DNA of 64,000 bases from Sarcophilus harrisii (lineage: Eukaryota > Chordata > Mammalia > Dasyuromorphia > Dasyuridae): the NCBI RefSeq assembly GCF_902635505.1, contig NC_045429.1:428447669-428511668 (forward strand), given 5' to 3'. The notes beneath the pieces are model-generated. The model made no database searches. It was not told where the DNA came from and saw only the letters and a program-made list of their open reading frames with translations. Below are positions 49,861 to 61,722 of this stretch, piece by piece (the stretch's first letter is position 1; each line of letters opens with the position of its first letter). The translations under genes were made by a program, and so were the position numbers.

Positions 49861-51070
49861 GGACATGAGAGACCAAAGACCTTTTCAGCTGGAGATGAAA
49901 GGAAGATTTCTCTGTTGCCCTCTTCCCAACTCCCTGCAGATTTCTAGAAGGGATTAAGGAACCACTATTCCATCTTCTGAAATCTCCATCAGACTCCTTG
50001 AGTCCACCTGTTTCTTTTTAAAGACCTCTTTAGAAGAGATTATCTTAGTCTCCTTTTCAGCCTCTGATTCCTGTTGTTTCCCTTTATCTCTCCATTGAAG
50101 GGAGTCGCTTCCATCTTGCTCTTGGGAGGACCAAACCTGGGTATGGGACTACATGGACCACTGCTCTCCCTTTTATCTATTTGAGTTGCCTCATGTAGCC
50201 ATTTGGCCCAATTGCCAAACAGCTTCATTTTCTCTTTCCATCATCTCACCCTTTTTCACCCTAAGGAAACTCAGTGGGCAAATACTCACACCACAGCTGG
50301 TTTGGAACACTGGCTGCCGGTCTCAACATAACTTTGCACAAGATGTCTTGGGATCCGCTCGTTATATTTGTAGCAGCAGAAGGAAGAAGTTATGACACTC
50401 CCTGTAAAGGAACGAGATCCCTAAAATGAGTAAGGTCATACCTTTAGGTGCTGGAATTATCTCAGCAACATGCTTTCCATCAGGCACACTGTGGATGTGG
50501 TCCCTCATGTCTCCCTACCCTGGTTCTCTCCAGCACCAAGTATGATTCTCATCCTACCTAGAGGAGGGTCAGATCTGCTCCCCTCCTTCCCAAAAGGGAA
50601 CACAGAGAAAACCTGAAAGATGAGAGCTAGAAGGGATGTCAGAAATCCATGCAATTTCTAACTTTTATAGAGGAATCCAGTTGCTGCAGATCCCATGGGT
50701 ACTTAGTGTCAGAGTCACTAGCAGCCAGTCTTGGGCCCTTTCTGCTCTTTTCTCCTGCCTTGAGCTTGCATGTTTACCAGCACATATTGTTAAGGGCATG
50801 TTAATGCTTTCCAATCCAAAATGCTTAGAAGGCATCCCTGTTCCTACCTTCCCACTCTCCCCTCTCCAGCCTCACTCTCCATCCCTCCCTTACCAGACTC
50901 CTTTGATTATACTGTGGGTGCTCTTTGGCCAGAGCTCTATTTAGCTCATGATTGGAGCCTGAATACAGCCATAGAAGGCAAGAAGAAGCCCACTTACATG
51001 GTACAGAGGATGCTAGAGATCTGAAGGACATGATCATAAGGATGGAGAGAGCAGCCATAGAGACCTTCAT
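49740..51070 (-). CDS. MIP-group CC chemokine, copy C
   Basis: Exons 51070-50998, 50401-50290 and 49842-49740 have correct splice sites and phases; the product is 95 aa. The signal peptide is MKVSMAALSILMIMSFRSL. The predicted mature start is VPWSVITSSFCCYKYNERI. From HLVQSY onward the protein is identical to A, and exon 3 is identical to A at the nucleotide level. Differences from A are about nine bases in exon 1 and four in exon 2, mostly changing amino acids, including a K-to-E change in the N-loop. Like A it has a shortened N-loop and an NNGK 40s loop without the usual basic cluster. Role by family: secreted leukocyte attractant; the receptor is unknown. Downstream sequence to about 49,860 is identical to copy B, while upstream introns differ from A by roughly 5 percent. 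Confidence 0.9.
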
Positions 51071-51152
51071 GATCCTGAGAGAGAGCAGCTGGAGGAGCAG
51101 AGCACAGGCTGAGAGACACTGCAAATCTGTGCCTGGATCGTGTCTGGAGTCT

Positions 51153-51161
51153 CTTTTTATA
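51153..51161 (-). promoter_or_regulatory. TATA box of chemokine C
   Basis: TATAAAAAG on the minus strand at the same distance from the ATG as in copy A. Confidence 0.7.
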
Positions 51162-51205
51162 CAGGACTGGGAGTTCATGAAAAGATGGAATCAACAGAAA
51201 ATGAA

Positions 51206-51215
51206 GGAAATTTCC
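51206..51215 (-). promoter_or_regulatory. Palindromic kappaB-like site of chemokine C
   Basis: GGAAATTTCC, a perfect palindrome fitting the NF-kappaB consensus, about 45 bp upstream of the TATA box. The aligned site in A carries one mismatch. Confidence 0.55.
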
Positions 51216-54200
51216 AAGAAAGAGATGATACCGTCAACAGCTGACATTTTCTTCCTCATTGTAGTTTCATCATGATGGGAGGGATGCTTATGACGAGACA
51301 AGATAATGAGAGAAGGATGTAGGGAGTTGGAGAGTGGTGCTTCACTGGGAATGTAATGAACTTGAGTTAGTAACAGAGACAAGCAAAACCAAACAGGAAG
51401 GCTAATAATATTAATCATCAATTTAAAGGAAGGTATTCAGAACGAGTTCCATATTGACATGTCTTTGCTTACCTATATCACAAGATTATATATTTAGATG
51501 TAGAAGTGATCACCTAGCCCAAATTCTCATTGATTATATCGTATGTAGGCACTATGGATCCTTATTGGAACACTCAATCCCACTGAGAAGTTAAATTCCC
51601 TGAATTTGGCTCCATGTTTTTCCCATCCCTATCCCACTCCTGTTCCTTAGCTTATAAAAACTTCTTCAGAGGGTATTCCCTAATTCCATAAAATGGAGCT
51701 CCCATTAGTTTGTTTCCCTCTGAAATTATCCGTTGAGAATCAATTGAATCATTCAGATTTAAACAGTTTTTACAAAGAAATATTAGCCAAAGTGCTTCCA
51801 TAAAAACAGCTGGTACATAAGTCTGTGACACATTCCCTCAAGGACATCCAGAGTTCCAGGGAAAGTGAGTTCCAGCTTAGAGAGTATAAAGATGATTAAG
51901 CAATGTGGTGACTGAGAGTTGTGCTTCTGACAAAGGTTTAAATCACAGCCTCCATCCATGGAACAGCTAAGCAGCTCCATTGAGCATGATGCATCTTCTT
52001 GACTTGTGATGTGGACAATGACATCCAGGTGAAACAAGGGAATTGATAGGAAAGCAGGGAAAGATAGGAAGTCCAAAATCTTCCAGAAGCATTGCACCAA
52101 TACATGATATAAGCTACCAATAAAGCAAGCATGATATTCATCCAGCCCATTCAGGCATGTAGACTAGGAGTAGTAAGAAGACCTGGCCAAGGTTTAAGCC
52201 AAAATCTCTCCTTAGGGATTTCCTTCTGCACAGCAGAGTTACTCTAGGAAGCCACACTTGTCCCAGTTTCTGGAATTTATCTCTTCTCAACTTCCTTGAT
52301 AATTCATAGATGATCCTTAGACTGAGATTGTTTACTTGACCTATCCCAACATAATTCATGTGTAAAGTCATTCCAATTCAAAGGACATTTAGCCCTCAGT
52401 TTATTGCCAATATGTGATTGAGTGATGATTTAAATTAAAGTGTTCCCATTTTTAAAATGGCATTAGGTGCTTTAGTCATATACATATCACAAGTTTTTTA
52501 TATATAATATATATACATATGTGTACATATGTATATATACACAGAGATAGATATCCTTCTTCTACTTGCTGCTTCTCTTATGCCAGCCAAAAGATATCGA
52601 AGAATTATGTGATAGAGTATACATATATTTTAAATTCACAGACTCCATGTTTCACCAAGTGAACTCTGGAAAAAATTTTACAAATGGTGATCATCTACAG
52701 AGATAGGGAACGAGGATTCTGATGGCCTGGCTTATTCCTCTGTCTTCTTATGTGATAATATTATCAGTAGATATTTATTTAGCATTTTAAGGTCACAAAA
52801 TACTTTGACATCTATTATCCCATTTCATCATTTTTTCCCTAAAGGGAAATTTGAAATTAGATTATTTCCCTAGGGTCACATACCTAGTAAGTGTCTGAGG
52901 TTGCATTTGAACTCAGTTCCTCTTGACTCCAGGGGTGGTATTCTAGCCACTGTGCCACCTAGCCACCCCATGTCTTTTTACTTAAAGAGTTCAATTAATC
53001 ATGATGAAATTTCTTGGCTTCTGAGGCAGGCAGGCTTGTTATTGTTATCCCCATTCTATTCATGGTGAAATTGTGTCTTGAAGTATACGGTGTGAGATCT
53101 TGGTCTAAATCTGTTTTTTCCAAACTTTTCCCAACATTTTGGTTGAAGAGAGTCCTTACCTAGTAAGTGTTGTCTTTGGTTTACCATAGTTTTCTACTTC
53201 TGTATAGAGAGTTAAGTGAAAAGGAGACAGAAGAAGAATTTATACAATGACAGCAATAATGGGAAAGCAAGATCTTTGAAATAATTAAGAATCCTGATTA
53301 GTGAAATGACTCATGACATGTTTTTCAGAAGACTGATGGTAAAGCTTGCTTCCTACTTTTGCCCGAGTGTATATAGACAACAGAGGACTAGAATAGGGGC
53401 AACAATTTTCAACCATGGCTAATATTTCCATTTATTTTATGTGATTATGCTTATTTATTACATTTGGTTTCTTTTGGAGGAAAGAATGGTGAATGGTGGG
53501 TGTAATAATGAAAAGACTACCAACAGAAAAAAATACATAGAATATAGTAGAAGAAGAAAAAAATTCAAGAGAATCCAGACAAGCAAAGGTATTTACTTAC
53601 CACTGTGATAAATTACGTATATACTTAATAGACCATTTGGAGCAGTTCAAGAAAATCAAGTGTTTCTCTATTGCTTCTAAAATCATATATATAACCATTT
53701 CTTTGGTATTTCATACTCAGCAACAGTCTTTTCTGTGTCTGTTTCTCTCTGTATCTTTCTGTCTGTCCATCTTTCTATTTATCTCTGAGTCTATAAATAT
53801 ATATACATATACATCTGTCTTTCTATTTCTGTCTCTCTGTCTCTGTCTTTCTCTTTATTTTGATCTCTCCTCTTCCTCACCCTCTCTGAGCTTCTTTTTG
53901 AAAAGAGAACCACAAGATATATATAAGTATCCTCAGTTAATCCGAACATTCTTTCTGTCTTCATCTCTGTTCATCCAAGGATTTATTGTCATTTAACCTA
54001 AAGTGTTTGATTGCCTATTGCTTGAGACTTGTTGTTTTTGACCTTATAATTTATTTTAAGAGAAGTGGGGCTACTTGGATTTTTTGCTCATTCAGCAGCC
54101 CACCCTTATAAAAAAAGACTATGTATACGAAAATCCATGTTTTTATAAAATATTATTTGAAAGCTACAAAGTATCAGAGTCAAGACAAAAATTCAAACCT

Positions 54201-55346
54201 ACTGATTCTAAATCAAAATCAGTTTAAAACAAGTACTTGGTAGGTTAATGTTAAATATACTGAATCTTTGTAGAAGCCCAGTTTAGCTAAGCTCTGCATC
54301 ATAACTCAGACAGTAAAAACAGGATTTGGATCTAATAATTCTGACTCCAAATGAAGCATTTTTTCCTGCGGTCATGTGAAATAATTCCTGTTTTGATGAC
54401 CTCTTTCCTCATTACCTTTTCCTCTCTGACATTAATTTTCCACAGTATGCTGAGAATATCTCTTACATATACACTATTTTTTGACAGTTTCCTGACAACA
54501 TCAAAGAAATGAAGAACTGATGCAACTATCCAGTCCAAGATATACTCTACTAGAACTTCCTCTTTAGATAGTCACCCAACCTCTATTTAATGATCTCCAA
54601 AGGAGGGGAACCAACTGCCATTTGAGGCTGCTGATTTCAGTTTTGGACAGCTCTAATTGTGAGAAAGTTTTTAATTGTTATTAAGCCTTTATTTACCTCT
54701 TTGTCACTTCTAATTGCTCTTGGCAGGTACAGATAGAACAAGTGTGATCATCTTCCTCATGATGGCCCTTCAAATACTTGAATATTAGTACAATGACTCC
54801 CCTAAATATTTCCCTTTCTTCACTAACTATCCTTCCATTCATTCTTAAATGACATGAACTCTAGACCCTTCTTATTCCTGATTACTATTCTTTAAACATT
54901 ATTAATTTCCCAATATCTTGCTTAAACTGTGGTGTTCAAAGTTATAATAGAGGCCAGAATATGGTGAGGTTAGCAATCGTTATTTCAGGAACATATACCT
55001 CTTGGTGTAGATTAAACATTTAGGGGGCCAGTCAGGGTGCAGCATCAGAGATTGTCATACACTTCAACCATAATTTTTTTTTTAATTCAGAACAAATGAT
55101 GTCTGAGTAATCATCCCTTATCTGGTATGATAATAAGAGGTCCAATGGAACAATCTGATTTCTTGTGAGAAAACCAAAAATACACAAAAAGCATGTGGCT
55201 TGAAAAAGTTTTATTCTGAATTCTTTGTCCAACATATATTCATGGAACCCAGCAGATGGCTCTAGGATTCAAAGGAACCAAAGTTTAGCTGCTAATCAAA
55301 GTCTCCATGGGGGACAGGTGTCCTCCAAATGTGCAAATAGTACTAA

Positions 55347-55389
55347 TAAATACCCAAAAGGGCCACCCAATAATTTAAATAAATTAAAT
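55347..55389 (-). promoter_or_regulatory. AU-rich element in the 3' UTR of the CCL4-like gene
   Basis: Four ATTTA pentamers on the minus strand (55347-55351, 55376-55380, 55380-55384, 55385-55389), two of them overlapping. This is a denser element than in A or C. Confidence 0.55.
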
Positions 55390-55500
55390 TTCACTGATAA
55401 AAATATCTCAGGAAGGCAGGCATCCATTATTTCTGAATGTGGAATTCCTTAGCTTGGTCCATTTCCTTTTAGGGATTCATTGTTTTAAGCTCTGGGGCCT

Positions 55501-56796
55501 TCAATTCAGCTCTGAATCAGCTATGTACTTCTGAACCCAGTCATTACTGGGATCTGCACACATCTCCCGTCCCTTTTTGGTCAGGAACCTGTAGAACAAG
55601 GAGAGAGAATAGGAGAGATCGTGGAGCTTTTCAAGTGGAGAAAAAGGGGAAGTCTCTCTGTTGCTCTCTTTCCAACTTTCTGTAGATATCTGGAAGGGAC
55701 TAAGGAACCACTTTCCCAAGTTCTGACATCTCCATCAGACCCACTGAGTCCATTGTCTCTTTCTAGAGACATCCCCATGAGATATTTTCTCAGCCCCCTT
55801 CCTGACATCAAATTACTGTTGCTTCCATTCATCCCTCTCCATTAGAGGGCGTTTTTCACTTCTTTCTCCCAGAAGGGCCAAACCTGGACATGGGACCACA
55901 TGGGCCACTGCTCTCCCTTTTATCTACCTGAGCTGTCTGATGCAGCCATTTGGCCAAATTGCCAAGTAGCTTCATTTACTCTTTTCATCATCTTGCCCCG
56001 TATCCCCTAAGAAGCCTCAATGGGCAGATACTCACACCACAGCTGGTTGGGAACACAAGCTGCTGGTCTTATAATAGTCTATCACAAATTTTCTGGGGAT
56101 CTGCTGTCTGACATGGGAGAAGCAGCAGGCGGTGGGAGTGCTGGAGCCCACTGTAAAGAAAAGAGTTGCATGAAATCAGTAAGACCATACAGTCACCCTG
56201 CAGATTCCTTGGGTGTTTACATTATCTCAGGAACAGGCTCTTCATCAGACACACTGGGGATGTCCTTTCTCATATCTCTCCTCTAGTACTAGGCATAGTT
56301 CTCTGGGAAGGAGGAAGATGAGACCTGCCATTCCTGTTCCCAGGTGGGTATCAATGGAGAAAACATAAAAAGCTAGAGATGGATGGGATGTCACACATCA
56401 CATTGTCCAGATTCTGTTTTAGAGAGGAAAATGCTTGTCACAAGTAATTTAGTGTCAGAGCAAGAACTAGGACCAAGGTGGATAAAGGCTCAGTCTAGTA
56501 CCTCTTGCCTGTCTTGATCTTGCATATTAAATAACAAATGCTGTCATGAGCATATTCCTAATTTCAAGTTCCAAGGCATATGTGTTCCTGCCCCTGTCAT
56601 TCAAGTCTCCTCCACCCCACACTCATAGATCTCTGTGATTAGACCAGGCTAATCTGTCAGGGTTGTCTCCAGATTATGCCTAGTGCCTGGGTACAGGCAC
56701 AGGGGAGAAGGAAACTCACTTACTTGGTGCAGAAGATGCCAGAGAGCTGAAGATCATGATTATGAGTATGGAGAGGGCAGCCACAGAGACCTTCAT
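55501..56796 (-). CDS. CCL4: CCL4-like CC chemokine (MIP-1beta type), copy D
   Basis: Exons 56796-56724 (signal peptide [19 protein letters not shown]), 56150-56036 and 55588-55501 have GT/AG sites and phases 1 and 2. The product is 91 aa; human CCL4 is 92. The predicted mature start [16 protein letters not shown] closely follows human CCL4 (APMGSDPPTACCFSYT). [12 protein letters not shown] is the same as in CCL4, where CCL3 has SQCSKPGVIF. The 40s loop keeps a basic KKGR motif, and the end [12 protein letters not shown] matches the CCL4/CCL3 type. Known: CCL4 is secreted by activated macrophages and T cells and acts on CCR5. The gene sits upstream of C in the same orientation and shares its architecture. 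A CCL3/CCL4 common precursor is the alternative, but the N-terminus favours CCL4. Confidence 0.92.
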
Positions 56797-56883
56797 GATC
56801 CTGGGGGCAAAGCAGGCTGTAGGAGCAGAGCACAGTCTAAGAGATTCTTCAGGTCTGTGTCTCAGTCTCATGTTTGGACCCTG

Positions 56884-56891
56884 ATTTTATA
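56884..56891 (-). promoter_or_regulatory. TATA box of the CCL4-like gene
   Basis: TATAAAAT on the minus strand, 88 bp upstream of the ATG at 56796. Confidence 0.65.
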
Positions 56892-56937
56892 GGGGCATCT
56901 GAGAGAACCCAGGGAGATGGAGGCAACATAAGAAAGT

Positions 56938-56946
56938 GGAAATTCC
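56938..56946 (-). promoter_or_regulatory. kappaB-like site of the CCL4-like gene
   Basis: GGAATTTCC on the minus strand, about 47 bp upstream of the TATA box; spacing matches the sites in A and C. Confidence 0.5.
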
Positions 56947-57219
56947 TGTATAGAATGTATGATGTCATGGGGGGAATTGTTAACTCAAAAGTTACAAAGG
57001 AAATATAAGGCTGGTGTGAAGAAACTCAGGTACTCACCCAGTTTCATCATGGGAGAAAAAGGAAGGGGGATAGAGAGAGGAGAAGTGTGCATGTGGTAGG
57101 GCGGTAAAGGTGTTAAGGGGGAAGTGGTGAAATTGTTTTAGAAGCACAGACAGATGAAAAAAGTGCAAAATCAAATAGCAAAGGATTATGTTCATCATTT
57201 ATCTAAAGGAGTATTCGTA

Positions 57220-59220
57220 CTGTCTTAATATCATAGCAACCTATATTTTAGGAGTATTAATTTAAAACTAGAAATGTCATTAGTGATTTAGTCCAACACT
57301 TTCTTTTTAAAACTAAAGAAACTGTGGTCCAAAGAGATGTGACTAATCCTAGATCACAGTGGCAGTTAGAAGTACTTCTTGGATATGATTCCATATCTGC
57401 TGACTCTACATCTTTTCAGTCAAGAAGACGAGCCCATACAAGAAACTCCTGTGCTCTTATCAAGACCCACAAGGAAAATTTTTTGTGGAAATTAAGACAG
57501 AACAGCAACAGGCAATGGGGACATTTAATTTTGTTCCATTCCTTTCTATATGATGCATTAGCATCCATTTGCATAACTTTTTAAGGGCACAAAAAAATGT
57601 TGACATTGACCATTTAATCTTCACAATAACCATGTAAAGTAAGCAAGCTTGGTATTCTTATCCCCTTATTTCTAAACCTTACTAGCTGTGTGATCTTTAA
57701 TCTCATAGCTAACAGACTAATAAGAGGTAGTGTAGAAGAGTGGCTACAAAATTATTAGTTATTGTAAGGAAGCATCTTGTCTAGTTTCCATAGATAGTGA
57801 GTAACAGATTCAGGATTCAATCTTGGACTTTCTGATGTCAAGGAAATTTATATAAACTGTGGGGGACACTTAAGGGGAAGGAGGCAATGGGATACTGTAG
57901 TGGGACTATAGGTATGAAACAATGAGTAGAATTGTTAGATATTAATACAATATCATCATAGATATGTGCTTTTTTAGAAAATGAAAATGAATTTGATTTA
58001 CAATCAACAAAACATTATGTGGAGAAATGCTTGAGATGTGAATAGAATAGATAATGTTGCCACTAGATGAAGTCTGGAATGATTGTCAGGTATCTCCTTC
58101 CATTTCTCTCCAGTTTGCTTTTGATACAGTCTTTCATGTCTAGGTATGGTGATTCTTTGGAGGATATTGCAATATATATTATATGATGCTACATCTGATT
58201 TCTGACTGCCTTCTAGTTGTCCTAGAATTTTTGATCCCATACTAATTTTTCCCCAAGTGGGTGACATTCTTGAGTTGGTCAAACTCTCTTTTAGTATATA
58301 TACAAGCTCCTAATTCAGAATGAAGTGAATGGAAATAGGAGAAAAACTGATGCAATGACTATAATATTGTAGAGGAAAGCAATTTTGAATGAGTTAAGAA
58401 TGCTGATGATTGCAATGACTAATCATTCTATGAAAAGACTGAAGATGACCCCATTTTTCCTCTCGTTTGGCATGGAGGTGACAAATTAGAAGTATCAAAT
58501 CAGTCAAGCATTTTCAGTCATTGCCAATGTTTTGGGTTGCTTTGTTATTTTCACTTGATGTATTATATGGATGGGTTTCATTTGGGAAGTCATGGCAGTT
58601 AGTGGATAAGGATGGCCATCTAAAAGGAAAATCAAAGTTCAGGGATGAAAAAAAAATTTCAGAGCAGAAATAAGGACAGAAGGAGATGCCAACAAACAGG
58701 GGAATTTCCCTACCATTGTGATAAAGTTAATATATACTTTAAAATAACCAAATATGAACATTCATTGATATTTTATTATTTATAATAAAAAAGGAAACAT
58801 TTTATGGTCTATAAGCATCATGGCAATGTTTTTTGTATGGAAGAAATTAGGAGACATTACAACATGGGTTTAGAGATCACTCCCTTTTAGTCAATGGTTT
58901 TTCTTGCAAATTTCTTAGTCCTGGTATAGGTTTGGACTGTGGCTCTTCCCTATGACTCCTTCCATGTTCAGAGAGTCCTAAGTTACTTTTTCTTATGCTC
59001 AGTGTTGTCTGAGTCATGGGAGAGGAAAAAAAAAAGTGAAGGAAAGAACATTTTCTCAGCCAAGAAGGAAGAGGGAGAAAAAAATCAAAACAGATCTAGG
59101 ATTCTCTCCCTTCATAGTATGTTAAAAAAAAAAAAATGGACTTCTTTCTCAACAGTGTTTCATTCAGAAATGAGGATCCCACTCACATAACTAGAGCAGA
59201 TTTTGTTGATTTCCTGTTCT
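57220..59220. other. Spacer of unit D, no gene seen
   Basis: Degraded MIR-type pieces at 57265-57415 and 57560-57680; partial similarity near 58320-58450 to the spacer of unit A. No coding exons recognised. Confidence 0.45.
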
Positions 59221-59227
59221 TTTCTCC

Positions 59228-59745
59228 TTCAGAGTAGGTAATGTAGCATAATGGATAGATGGTTGAACTTAATTCAAATCCTATCTCTGAAACTTACAAG
59301 CAGAGTGTCCCTGGGCAAGTCACTCAATCATGTTTATCCATGAATATACCTCATTCTCGCCCTTAATCCTTGAAATTGTCTGAGCCCTACTCTCATATCT
59401 CCAACCATCTCAAAGTACATTTCATCAGGAGATCCAATTAACATTTTGAATTCAGCATACTTCAGGCAAGTGTTACCACCTACAAAAATCCATTTCTAAT
59501 TCCCCATGTATACAGTGCTTCTCTTCATCCCCTGTAGTTACTGTAAATTTATTTGGTAAATAGATTTTAAAATTTACTTCTCTGGCTGTGTGTAGTTTCC
59601 TTACACTGGACTTCATAGTCCCTTGAATTACAAATTCCTTCTGGGTAGGGATTGTTTCATTTTTTTTTCCTATCTGGGACTTCACCACCTAGAATACATC
59701 ATATGGTAGCCACTTAATAAAAACTTGTGGAATCCCAATAAATGT
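59228..59745 (+). repeat. SINE and L2 3' relic
   Basis: 59228-59340 SINE ('gtgtccctgggcaagtcact'); 59610-59745 L2 3' end ('gtagccacttaataaaaac'). Confidence 0.5.
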
Positions 59746-59869
59746 TGTAGAGAGATTTGTTATCCAAGGTAGAAGATTGGCCTCATTTGCCTCGAAGTTC
59801 CTGCCAGTCCTGCGTTTCTTCAGTTCTACTCTTGCTCTTTTTATTTTCATTTTATATTATCTTTTTTCT

Positions 59870-60630
59870 CCATTTTTTCTTAAAGCTTTTTCTTTTCAAA
59901 TTTGGTATTTAATGGAGGGTTTTTAATTTGTTCTTTTTCTAGCTTTTTAATTGTAAAGTCAATTCACTGATCTTCTCTTTTTCTGTTTTATGGAAGTAAG
60001 CACCTAGAGATATAAAATTTCCCCTAATAATCACTTTGGCTGCATCCCACAAAGTGTAGTATGTTGTCTCATTATTGTCATTCTCTTGGATGAAATTACT
60101 GATTGTGTCTATGATTTGTTGTTTTACCCATTCATTCATTGGACTTAGATTATTTAGTTTCCAATTAATTTGGGGACTATTTTCCTCTGGCCAAAAATGC
60201 ATTTAATATTTCTACCTTTCTGCATTTGATTTTGCGGTTTTCATGCCTAAAATATTTTTGTATAGTTTCCATGAATCATTGAGAAAAAAGTAAAACTCCT
60301 TTCCATCTCCATTCAATTTTCTCCAAAGATCTATCATACCTAACTTTTCTAACATTGTTTACCTCCTTAACTTCTTGCTTATTTATTTTGTGTTTTGATT
60401 TATCTAATTCTGAGAGAGCAAGGTTGAGATTTCCCCACTAGTGTTGTTTTGCTGGCTATTTCTTCTTGCATCTCTCTTAACTTCTCTAGGAATTTGGCTG
60501 CTACACTACTTGGTCCATATATGTTTAGTATTGATATTCATCTTCATTAACTATGATAGCCTTTCCTTATCTCGATTAAATCAGTTTTACTTTTGCTTGA
60601 TCTAAGATCAGGATTGGTACCCCTGCTTTT
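59870..60630 (-). mobile_element. L1 ORF2 internal fragment
   Basis: The minus strand encodes NNETTYYTLWDAAKVIIRG, then FISLGAYFHKTEKEKI, homologous to the region between endonuclease and reverse transcriptase of human L1 ORF2 (NKDTTYQNLWDAFKAVCRG). Both ends are truncated. Confidence 0.85.
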
Positions 60631-61060
60631 TTTTTTTTAATTTTATGAAAGCTTTTTATTTACAAAACATATGCAGGGGTAATTTTTCAACATTGATCCT
60701 TGCAAAATTTTCCATTCCAAATTGTTTCCTTCTCCCCCCCCCCCCACTCCCTCCTCTAGATGGCAGGTTGTCCAAGACGTGTTAAATATGTTAAAATATA
60801 TATTAAATCCAATATATGTATATGTATTTATACTGTTATCTTGCTGCACAAGAAATCAGATCAAGAAGGGAAAAAAAACCTGAGAAAGAAAACAAAATGC
60901 AAGTAAACATCAATAGGAAGAGGGAAAATGTTATGTTATGGTCCACACTCACTTCCCACAGTCCTCTCTCTGGGTGTATATGGCACTCTTCATCAGTGAG
61001 CAATTGGAAGTGGTTTGAATCATCTCATTGCTGAAGAGAGTCATGTCCATGAGAATTTAG
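60631..61060 (-). mobile_element. L1 3' end inserted beside the ORF2 fragment
   Basis: Poly-T start, 'ctttttatttacaaaacata', 'cttgctgcacaagaaatcag'. For a minus-strand L1 its 3' end should lie left of ORF2, but here it lies right of it, so two separate insertions are present. Confidence 0.75.
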
Positions 61061-61127
61061 TTTTATCTGTTATTCTCTCTCTTAACCTTGACTTCCCATC
61101 TTCCTCACACTCTCTGAGCTTTTAGTT

Positions 61128-61722
61128 TGTTATGGGCCAGAACTCTGAACTTGAAACAAAGAATTCTTACAAGGTATTAAGTCAGTGGAATTGATAGAGA
61201 CGATTGTTATCTAATTTAGCCTGGTTCAGTATGATTGATTTGCTCCTACAAGGAGATGTTATGGGCCAGAACTTGCAACAAGGTACTAAGTGGAATTGAA
61301 GAGACAATGGTTAAATCTAGTTTAGCACTGATTTAATCCTATAACAAATAATGGTTTCCTAGTGATATAATGATTGCTGTATACTCAGTGGGGGCATATA
61401 AGCAAGAAGTCTCAGGGCCAGCAGGACAACTGCACTAGAAGCTCTCAGAGCCTCACCCAGGATTCAGTCCTGGAGATTCAGAAGCCAGAGAAGGCAGCAG
61501 GAGCTTAAGCTCTCCAAATCAAGGAGAGAGATAAGCCTTTAAGAAAGCTAACTAGGCCCCAGGAAAGGAGACAAGACTTGGAAAGAGATAATAAAGGATT
61601 TGGACTTTAACATCTGGTTGCATTTGTGTGATTACTCTGAAGTGAAACAAAGCTGCCTCCAGACACCCCAAGGAAACCTCAACAGAGAGCATTACATTTT
61701 AGAGGAGAATATTACATTGGTT
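61128..61722 (+). mobile_element. Solo-LTR-like fossil in unit D
   Basis: About 600 bp starting TGTTATGGGCCAGAACT, with a late AATAAAGGATTT polyadenylation-type signal. The 5' part is repeated in tandem (second start at 61257). Units A and B have the uninterrupted site ('gagcttgtgtttgataagag' near 41882 and 47954). No coding part; probably an endogenous-retrovirus LTR. Confidence 0.55.

Noticed and set aside
59939-60202. 87-codon minus frame
   Set aside because: L1 ORF2 fragment between endonuclease and reverse transcriptase.
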